From: Candidatus Solincola jinzensis
GTDB taxonomy: Bacteria > Actinomycetota > Geothermincolia > Geothermincolales > RBG-13-55-18
Length of the DNA: 6,865 bases
Direction of reading: 5' to 3'
Assembly (NCBI GenBank): GCA_015711875.1
Contig: JACVJG010000159.1
Location: 1 to 6,865, forward strand
In this document: piece by piece, positions 1 to 4,949 of the stretch
How positions within the stretch are numbered: the first letter of the stretch is position 1
Layout: every line of letters begins with the position of its first letter
The notes under the pieces: generated by a model
Told to the model about the DNA's origin: nothing
Databases searched by the model: none
What the model saw: only the letters and a program-made list of their open reading frames with translations
Program-made: the position numbers and the translations under genes

Positions 1-681
1 CTGGGCTTGAAGGACTTCGTGGACGTGGCCTCCCACGAGCTGCGCCATCCCATCACTCTCATGAAGGGATACGCGGCCACCCTGGCCAGGTTCGGTGATA
101 AGCTGGAAGAGAAGGAAAGGCGGGAGTACCTGGGCATCATAGACGAGGGGGCTGACCGCCTGGACATGCTCATCAAGGAGCTGCTGGACGTTTCGCGCAT
201 AGAGCGCGGGCGCTTCTCGGTGCGACGCTCCCCGCACCGCCTGGAGCCGATCATCGAGCGCGCGGTGAGGGAGATGGAGGAAAAGGGGAGAGGGAGGCGT
301 TTCGAGACGCGCCTTCCGCTGTCCAGCAAGCCGCACTCCGTGGACGCGGAGAAGATCCTGCGCGTGCTGGTGATCCTGCTGGACAACGCCGTGGCCCATT
401 CCCCCGCCACCTTCCCGGTGGAGGTCTCGCTGGAGGAAGTGGGGGATATGGGTGAGGTGGCAATGATCTCCGTGCTGGACCGCGGGGTAGGCGTTCCCGA
501 GAAAGACCGCGAGCTCATCTTCGAGCGCTTCTACCAGGTGGAAGACGCCCTCCATCACACCACCGGCGGCATGGGCCTGGGTCTCTATATCGCGCGTGAG
601 ATAGTGGAGGCCCACGGCGGCCGCATATGGTGCGAGCCCCGCGAGGGGGGAGGCTCCGCCTTCCGCTTCACGGTGCCTTGA
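1..681 (+). CDS. Sensor histidine kinase, C-terminal part (5' end outside window)
   Basis: This is the transmitter part of a two-component sensor kinase: it autophosphorylates on His and passes the phosphate to a response regulator. The frame is open to base 1, so the start and any sensor, HAMP or PAS region lie outside. Counting residue 1 at base 7, the H-box SHELRHPIT carries the phospho-acceptor His10 (bases 34-36), followed by the HisKA dimerisation helices to about residue 68. The HATPase_c domain follows: N-box LLDNAVAHSP (Asn127), G1 box DRGVGVP (158-164), F-box FERFYQ (172-177) and G2 box GGMGLGLYI (187-195), ending in the usual G-G-x-F-x-F-x-x-P strand. All catalytic boxes are intact, so it should be active. 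The H-box has His where many kinases have Thr after LR, and G2 has Met where Ser/Thr is common; both look tolerable. No response regulator is visible, so its partner and signal are unknown. Confidence 0.95.
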   Translation: MGLKDFVDVASHELRHPITLMKGYAATLARFGDKLEEKERREYLGIIDEGADRLDMLIKELLDVSRIERGRFSVRRSPHRLEPIIERAVREMEEKGRGRRFETRLPLSSKPHSVDAEKILRVLVILLDNAVAHSPATFPVEVSLEEVGDMGEVAMISVLDRGVGVPEKDRELIFERFYQVEDALHHTTGGMGLGLYIAREIVEAHGGRIWCEPREGGGSAFRFTVP

Positions 682-833
682 GGGACCCTTCGGGAGCCGG
701 CCGCTGTTCAGCGAGGAGCGAAAGCAGGTTAGCCCGATCTTCCGATCATGCGAATATACCTATGATCTCGACACGCGAAGCGATCTCAGGAACAAAGGCC
801 ATATGAATATTTCCCGCCTGTGTTCAGCGTGCA

Positions 834-876
834 AACGGCATGTGAACGGCATAAAGAAATATATGGTAATATATGG
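834..876. repeat. Two helically phased direct-repeat pairs
   Basis: AACGGCAT occurs at 834-841 and 845-852 (11-base period), and AATATATGG at 858-866 and 868-876 (10-base period). Repeats spaced by one helical turn are typical of protein-binding half-sites on one DNA face. No promoter can be assigned with confidence beside them, so a regulatory role is inferred only. Confidence 0.4.
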
Positions 877-923
877 CGCTACTGCTGAGTGGGCCTAAGG
901 CAGATTTCTTCCCGTTTATTCCA

Positions 924-940
924 CGATAATCACGTTATCG
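924..940. promoter_or_regulatory. Dyad CGATAA-N5-TTATCG, possible operator
   Basis: A perfect 6-base inverted repeat (CGATAA 924-929, TTATCG 935-940) surrounds a 5-base centre. It could be a binding site for a dimeric regulator. No adjacent promoter was recognised, and a 6-base dyad can arise by chance. Confidence 0.25.
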
Positions 941-1046
941 GCGGTCTGTATCTCATTTTGGTTGCCGGATGGACGGAGGAAAGCGCATAAAACCACTTTC
1001 TGCCCTGCTCCCATCATACAGACGGCACCTCGGTCCCTCTTACCTA

Positions 1047-1150
1047 TCTCGGGGTTTCTGCTGGATCAACGGAAAGCCGATCAAACCATTTCCAGCCATG
1101 CCTACCCATGCACATAGCCCTCGGATCCCTTGCCGCTCTCGGGGTTTCTG
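1047..1150. repeat. 14-base direct repeat TCTCGGGGTTTCTG, two copies 90 bases apart
   Basis: Identical 14-base copies lie at 1047-1060 and 1137-1150. The 76 bases between them are not repeated and no third copy was found, so this is not a CRISPR array. The offset is a multiple of three, so both copies read as S-R-G-F-C in the weak 969-1292 frame. That frame shows no other sign of coding. They could be regulatory sites or the scar of a small duplication. Confidence 0.6.
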
Positions 1151-1230
1151 TAAAATGCTTGTCTTGCAGATCGACTTTCATATGAGGCTTTTTCAGGTTG
1201 CTGGGGGATGCAATGAGTCCGTAACCATAC

Positions 1231-1296
1231 TTTACCATACGGTAACACTGCGGCATGGCAGGTGTTATAATATCGCGCGAGCCGGTGACTAACCGG
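1231..1296 (+). promoter_or_regulatory. Extended -10 promoter between two dyads
   Basis: TGT-TATAAT at 1263-1271 is a consensus -10 hexamer (1266-1271) with the TGn extension, which can work with a poor -35. The base run at the expected -35 place (1243-1248, TAACAC) is indeed poor. Upstream is the dyad TTACC-ATAC-GGTAA (1232-1245), which overlaps that -35 region. Around the expected start site is CCGGT-GACTA-ACCGG (1282-1296). A regulator bound at either dyad would control this promoter. Transcripts would run rightward into the gene at 1449 with a leader of about 170 bases. Promoter activity is inferred from sequence only. Confidence 0.5.
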
Positions 1297-1362
1297 ATCC
1301 CCACATCGCCGAGCACCATTACCGCCGTTAGAATATTCCTTAACTAATATAACTTGATTATG

Positions 1363-1391
1363 TTGACAATATATTGGTTTTTTTATAGAAT
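1363..1391 (+). promoter_or_regulatory. Near-consensus sigma70 promoter for the pseudokinase gene
   Basis: TTGACA (1363-1368), a 17-base spacer and TAGAAT (1386-1391) match the sigma70 consensus at 11 of 12 positions with ideal spacing. The 35 bases upstream are very AT-rich and could act as an UP element. A perfect palindrome, CAATATATTG (1367-1376), overlaps the end of the -35 and enters the spacer, where a repressor could block polymerase. The expected start is near 1398, giving a leader of about 50 bases before the ATG at 1449. Confidence 0.75.
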
Positions 1392-1434
1392 AACACCGCT
1401 TGCGCTCGTTGTCGGGAAAATGCCGGTAAACCCC

Positions 1435-1445
1435 GGGGGTGAGGG
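1435..1445 (+). promoter_or_regulatory. Ribosome binding site for the gene at 1449
   Basis: The purine-rich run GGGGGTGAGGG ends 3 bases before the ATG; its GAGG core (1441-1444) is 4 bases away. The spacing is a little short, but this is the only Shine-Dalgarno-like run nearby and it supports the 1449 start. It abuts the palindrome CCCCGGGG (1431-1438), which might partly mask it. Confidence 0.5.
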
Positions 1446-1448
1446 CAT

Positions 1449-3074
1449 ATGGGCGGCGAGGTCATCGCCGAGAAGTTCGCACTCCTAAAGACGCGCGGCG
1501 CGAACGGCGTCGCCGTCACTTACCTGGTCGAGGATACCCTCCTCGGTGAGAGGGCGGTGGTCAAGGTCAGCGAGGGGCTGGATGACCTCTGCCTCGAGTA
1601 CCTAAAAGCTTTCAATCTGGCCGGCGAAATCGACCTCCCCGGCTTGCTCATGCCATTGGAAGGCGGGCTGCTCGAGGAGGATAGCGGGTATTACATGGCC
1701 TTTCCCGAGCTGGGCGAGCCATCCCTCGATGATTGTTTGCGTATGGAGGTTCCCCTTTCCTGCGAGGATATCCTGACAATGGCTCTTGATATCCTGAGGA
1801 TACTGCGTGCACTGCATGGGGCTGGCCTCGTGCATCTCTTTATTAATCCGCGCAATATCTTCTACCGTCCCAGGGGAAGCGTTACCCTCAAGGACCCCTC
1901 GCTGCGGAGCGAGTTCTTCGCGCGCTTCCTGGAGGAGATGAACGCCCCGGATTTCTATTACTTCAGCCCCGCGGTTATGGACGGCGGTGAACCGGGCCCG
2001 GAGGCCGACCTCTACGCGTTGGGCAGACTGGTGGGAAGGTTGCTCGAAAAGGCGCGAGACAGGGATTGGTCACCTTGCGGGGCTAGAGCGGCGGAGCTGG
2101 AGCGGGAGTGCCTGGGAGCTGCCGCTGGCCCCGGCGCCGTGTCGGCCGGGGCGTTGCTGGAAAGATATGGGATATTTGTGGCGGGCATAGAGGATGGGGC
2201 ATGCGCGATCGAGGCCAAGGCCGACCCTGAAAAGCGTGGCACGGTAAAGAGAGGTGGCATGGCGGAGAGGGTTGAGGGTAAGGAAAAACTCGAAGGCGCG
2301 GTCGCTACCGCCTTGCTACCTGGAGGGCTCCGCTCCATGGCCGGAGGCCGCGCCGTCGCGATGCCGGGAAGCGGCGGGAAGCGCCGGCAGGGCGCGAAGG
2401 CCAGGAGGAGCTTTGCGGGGCGCGGGACAAAAGGGTTCGGGGCGGCGGCGCTTCCCCTGCTGGCATTGTTATGTTTCGCCCTGATCACAGGCTCGGCGCT
2501 TTCGCTGTTTCTGCGGGGAGGGGAGAAGGCGCCGGCGAGCAGTCCGTCGGGCGGCTCCTTCGCCGGTGATGATATGGAGGCCCCTGCGGCCCTGCTGGGA
2601 AGGCACCGGGCTTTGTCGGAGGGTAGGGCCGAGCCAGGTCTGGGGGAGGCGGAAAAAGAGGTTGCGCAGGCGATGAAGGGGGATACGGAAAGCGCCGCGA
2701 CCGGCGGCGTGGTGGCTGTGGAATGCGGGACCGCTCCCGGTGATGGGGATGGCGGCGCCGCCAGGGAGGCGATCAAGACGCCGGCCAAGCAACCTCTCCC
2801 GACCCAAAACCCTTCAGGCGCCGCGCCCGTGGCCTCCTTTACCCTCGGCCCCGCCGAGGGTAGGTCTCCCCTGCAGGTGTGGCTGGACGCCTCCTCCAGC
2901 CACGACCCCGATGGCCACATCGTCTCCTATTCGTGGAGCTGCGGGGGCGGTGGGGTGAGCATCTGTCACGTTTTCGAGAGCAACGTCATACCCGCGAGAA
3001 TACCTGTGACCCTCACGGTGACCGACGACGCCGGCAACAGCGCGTCCGTCACCCACTACGTGATTCTCTATTGA
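1449..3074 (+). CDS. Membrane-anchored Ser/Thr pseudokinase with extracytoplasmic PKD domain
   Basis: This 541-residue protein joins a kinase fold to an outer-face domain. Residues 1-245 follow the Hanks-type kinase plan: Gly-loop region (15-28), beta3 Lys39 in AVVKV, possible helix-C Glu50, and catalytic loop HLFINPRN (129-136). An activation-segment end FSPAV (172-176) and a helix-F motif ADLYALG (186-192) follow. The catalytic loop should read H-R-D-x-K-P-x-N, but here Asp is Phe131 and Lys is Asn133; the DFG motif reads DPS (149-151). Phosphotransfer is therefore unlikely, while nucleotide or partner binding remains possible. A basic linker (310-329) precedes one transmembrane helix (about 331-355), which puts the kinase fold inside. 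An Ala/Gly/Pro-rich stalk (356-457) leads to a PKD beta-sandwich (458-541) with SSSHDPDGHIVSYSW and a PVTLTVTDDAGN strand. It is probably a receptor or scaffold resembling PknB-type proteins, with PKD in place of PASTA. It has its own strong promoter, and no cognate substrate is visible nearby. Confidence 0.85.
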   Translation: MGGEVIAEKFALLKTRGANGVAVTYLVEDTLLGERAVVKVSEGLDDLCLEYLKAFNLAGEIDLPGLLMPLEGGLLEEDSGYYMAFPELGEPSLDDCLRMEVPLSCEDILTMALDILRILRALHGAGLVHLFINPRNIFYRPRGSVTLKDPSLRSEFFARFLEEMNAPDFYYFSPAVMDGGEPGPEADLYALGRLVGRLLEKARDRDWSPCGARAAELERECLGAAAGPGAVSAGALLERYGIFVAGIEDGACAIEAKADPEKRGTVKRGGMAERVEGKEKLEGAVATALLPGGLRSMAGGRAVAMPGSGGKRRQGAKARRSFAGRGTKGFGAAALPLLALLCFALITGSALSLFLRGGEKAPASSPSGGSFAGDDMEAPAALLGRHRALSEGRAEPGLGEAEKEVAQAMKGDTESAATGGVVAVECGTAPGDGDGGAAREAIKTPAKQPLPTQNPSGAAPVASFTLGPAEGRSPLQVWLDASSSHDPDGHIVSYSWSCGGGGVSICHVFESNVIPARIPVTLTVTDDAGNSASVTHYVILY

Positions 3075-3595
3075 TGGATAAATATGGTTGGTTATACGTA
3101 AGGAGCGGCTTGGCGACGGGTGACATGGAATGGCGATCAATGCCAAAAGTTTAGCCACCGCTTGAGGCGGCAACAGCTTCGACCGCCGGGGAGAGGCACA
3201 GGGGCAAGCGTGCGCAGGCCGACATATGATATCCCAGATGCATTGCGGCGCGGATATAGGCAGCGAGGGCAGAGGAAGGGAAGGCCCGCAAAGGGCGGGA
3301 TGGCGATCGGGATATGCAGCATGGGCCGGATGGCGTGAAAGGGTGGCGTTAGGCGAGGCCAGGCGCGCGTAGCGGGATGGCTTTGGCAACGCGGGTTCCG
3401 CCGGAAGGGATTTGAGGCGGTGAGATAAGCGCGGCATGGCGCCTTGCTCGGATGGCAAGATGCTTCCGCCATGAACGGCCGGCATCCGGTATCAGGTCAA
3501 GGATATGAAGACGAAGGGCCCCGTCGAGAAGCCGCGCGGATAAGGGAGACAGCAAAGAGAAGGACGACCCCTTGAAGGAGAAGAAAGGAGCGGAG
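3075..3595. other. 521-base GC-rich intergenic spacer
   Basis: No convincing gene is seen. Frames open on both strands because the DNA is GC-rich, but their products are Arg/Pro-rich and lack domain features or ribosome binding sites. GGATGGC recurs at 3298-3304, 3328-3334, 3375-3381 and 3450-3456; ATGGCGATC occurs at 3130-3138 and 3300-3308. A small hairpin, CCCGC-N5-GCGGG, spans 3285-3299 with no T-run after it. A 26-codon frame (3074-3154) starts at an ATG overlapping the previous stop (TGATG) and has no support beyond that coupling. A promoter for the gene at 3596 is expected here, but none is clear. Confidence 0.6.
3584..3590 (+). promoter_or_regulatory. Ribosome binding site that fixes the start at 3596
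   Basis: AAAGGAG lies 5 bases before the ATG at 3596. A TTG at 3572 would lengthen the protein by 8 residues, but it would place this strong site inside the coding sequence. The ATG is therefore preferred. Confidence 0.7.
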
Positions 3596-4117
3596 ATGAG
3601 GCAGAAGATGAAGGTGGTGATCCTGAGCCCGGGGAAGGTGCTGGCGGCGGGGTTGCTCTCGGCCCTGCTGGCGGCGGGGAGCGTGCTGGGGACCCTGGCC
3701 CTGGCGGGGTTGCTGCGTCCCCAGAGAGCGGAGGCCTACGGCGAGGAGGGCGTGGGGGCCAAGACCTGGTTCTTCGCCGAGGGCTACACGGGCCCGGGCT
3801 TCGAGGAGTGGATATTGATCTATAATCCCTCTACCGGGATGGGAGGAAGTGGAAATAAAGTTAGGCCTACCATTCATATGTATGGCAACTCTGGACCAAT
3901 AGGCGTGTATGATGTCCCCACTTTAGAGCCTGGCCAGAGATCTTCCATCAATATAAACGAAGTCGCCAAGAGCCTCTACGGCTACGAGGGGGACGTATCC
4001 ATCGTCGTTGAAGGCCTGCAACCATTCATATGCGAGCGCGCCCTCTACTTCAACTACAAGGGGCAGATGACCGGCGGCTCCCACTCCCTGGGCTACCAGG
4101 AAGGGGCCACGGAGTGA
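3596..4117 (+). CDS. Small secreted protein with one FAEG-type beta-rich surface domain
   Basis: This exported protein of 173 residues has a basic start (MRQKMK), a long hydrophobic segment (15-40) and a probable signal peptidase site after AEA (45-47). The mature part holds one domain, KTWFFAEGYTGPGFEEWI (56-73), then IYNPS, a central strand region, ERALYFNY (147-154) and GGSHSLGY (160-167). From memory, this FAEG/NP/ERA/H-S-x-G pattern recurs, often in tandem, in exported proteins of deep-branching Actinomycetota; I cannot confirm a named family. Here only one copy is present, followed directly by a stop, so it may be a shortened relative of multi-repeat proteins. Its function is unknown; a surface or matrix role is a guess. 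Bases 3812-3958 are about 43% G+C by hand count and use ATA, TTA, AGA and AAA codons, unlike the 72-80% G+C stretches before them. An AAAGGAG ribosome site 5 bases upstream supports this ATG. Confidence 0.8.
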   Translation: MRQKMKVVILSPGKVLAAGLLSALLAAGSVLGTLALAGLLRPQRAEAYGEEGVGAKTWFFAEGYTGPGFEEWILIYNPSTGMGGSGNKVRPTIHMYGNSGPIGVYDVPTLEPGQRSSININEVAKSLYGYEGDVSIVVEGLQPFICERALYFNYKGQMTGGSHSLGYQEGATE

Positions 4118-4163
4118 GGGGAAAGAGGGCGGCATGCGCGGAAAGGCACATGAAAGGCGCGAC

Positions 4164-4184
4164 CCCTCCCGCGTGGCGGGCGGG
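4164..4184 (+). terminator. GC-rich hairpin downstream of the small secreted protein gene
   Basis: CCCGC (4168-4172), a GTG loop and GCGGG (4176-4180) pair perfectly. After one mismatch (4167/4181), CCC (4164-4166) pairs with GGG (4182-4184). The hairpin lies 47 bases after the stop at 4117 and before the next gene. No T-run follows, so intrinsic termination is doubtful; it may only be a GC-rich structure. Confidence 0.3.
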
Positions 4185-4304
4185 AAAGCCCCAGCAATGG
4201 AGGGCATGGCGCCCCGCGGCGGGCGCGGGATAAGAGAGATGGCCGCGAGAGGCCGCGAATCGAAATGTAACGATCATGCCGGCGGCGTCGGGGCATCCAC
4301 TCAC

Positions 4305-4949
4305 ATGAAGAACCGGCTCCGCCCCGCCCTGGCGGGGGCGCTCACCGTCCTTCTCTTCCTGGGGGCGACCCTCTACCTGCTGCCCCTCAAAGCCGCCTCC
4401 TTCCCGGGGTCGGATTCCGGGCACGGCACCTGGACCGGCGAGGTGGCGGTGTCCCTCTCGGGGGCGCGCCAGGCCCAGGCGGCGCACTCCAACGGCTATG
4501 TGGTGATGGCGGCGGACAACGGCCAGGACGTCTACCTCTACCGCGCCTCCGACGAGCTCACCCTCAACTGGGGGGCGGGCACCTGCATGGACCTGGACAA
4601 GTCCCGCCAGGCCTGCGACCCCTACCTCGCCGCTTCAGGCAAGTACGTGGCCCTCTCCTTCAAGGAGGCCATCGACGGGCGCTGGGCGCTGGTCATCCGC
4701 TGCTCCTGGGACGGCGGGGCCACCTGGCCCAAGACCTACATAGACCAGGGGGCCTCCTGGAACAACTACGAGGCCCACCTGGCCCTGGCGGGGAACATGG
4801 TGCACGCCGCCTACGCCTCCGACTACCCCGGGCGCATGGAGGTCTACTACCTGCGGCTGGACCTCTCCCTCAACCGCCAGGCCCTCTCCTGCGCCAGCGA
4901 CTCCGGCGACGCCAGGGCGGCCACCACCCCCTGGTTGGCGTGCGCATAG
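4305..4949 (+). CDS. Secreted BNR/Asp-box beta-propeller protein, truncated at a junction
   Basis: This is the start of an exported sialidase-like propeller protein. From the ATG at 4305 there is a signal peptide (MKNRLRP, a hydrophobic core at about 8-28, likely cleavage near LKA-AS at 28-32). Propeller strands follow, with one clear Asp-box, SWDGGATW (134-141, matching S-x-D-x-G-x-T-W), and the blade pattern HLALAGNMVHAAYASD. At SGDARA (200-205) a new blade should begin. Instead the frame reads ATTPWLACA and stops at 4947-4949, inside sequence that on the other strand encodes the PQQ-like protein. The genuine coding part therefore probably ends near 4915, and the last 9-10 residues are artefactual or fused. 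The visible 214 residues cannot complete a propeller. The frame stays open upstream to an ATG at 4134, but that would bury the signal peptide. The ribosome site for 4305 is weak. Binding or hydrolytic activity cannot be judged. Confidence 0.7.
   Translation: MKNRLRPALAGALTVLLFLGATLYLLPLKAASFPGSDSGHGTWTGEVAVSLSGARQAQAAHSNGYVVMAADNGQDVYLYRASDELTLNWGAGTCMDLDKSRQACDPYLAASGKYVALSFKEAIDGRWALVIRCSWDGGATWPKTYIDQGASWNNYEAHLALAGNMVHAAYASDYPGRMEVYYLRLDLSLNRQALSCASDSGDARAATTPWLACA

Larger units (their letters stand above)
682..1448. other. 767-base non-coding regulatory stretch, AT-richer than its surroundings
   Basis: I see no convincing gene here. By hand count, bases 841-900 are about 43% G+C and 1321-1380 about 28%, while the flanking genes are clearly GC-rich. 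The stretch holds phased direct repeats (834-876), a dyad (924-940), a 14-base direct repeat (1047-1060 and 1137-1150), an extended -10 promoter (1263-1271) flanked by dyads, and a strong sigma70 promoter (1363-1391). A small gapped palindrome, CGCTG-TT-CAGCG, lies at 702-713 just after the kinase stop. It could be a weak transcription-end hairpin, but no T-run follows. Open frames at 969-1292 (plus) and 1044-1319 (minus) lack a ribosome binding site and the GC-rich third positions of the neighbouring genes. Confidence 0.7.

Noticed and set aside
1047..1150. CRISPR array
   Set aside because: There are only two copies of a 14-base repeat with a 76-base gap and no cas gene; neither number nor size fits.
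969..1292. 107-codon plus-strand frame with an internal SRGFC repeat
   Set aside because: No ribosome site before the ATG, third codon positions without the GC bias of the real genes, and promoters and dyads lying inside or directly after it.
1044..1319. 91-codon minus-strand frame
   Set aside because: It lies over the repeats and promoter elements, has mixed third positions and shows no recognisable domain.
2012..2920. 302-codon minus-strand frame
   Set aside because: It is antisense to the linker, membrane helix and PKD stalk of the pseudokinase gene; its Ala/Pro/Ser-rich product follows from the GC-rich complement.
2814..3485. 223-codon minus-strand frame over the end of the pseudokinase gene and the spacer
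   Set aside because: It overlaps the clear PKD coding sequence, has a Pro/Arg/His-rich product and no ribosome site.
3572..3595. TTG start for the small secreted protein
   Set aside because: The AAAGGAG site at 3584-3590 would fall inside the coding region and is ideally placed for the ATG at 3596.
4134..4304. N-terminal extension of the BNR protein to the ATG at 4134
   Set aside because: It adds 57 basic residues in front of a clear signal peptide and includes the GC-rich hairpin at 4164-4184; the start at 4305 fits export better.
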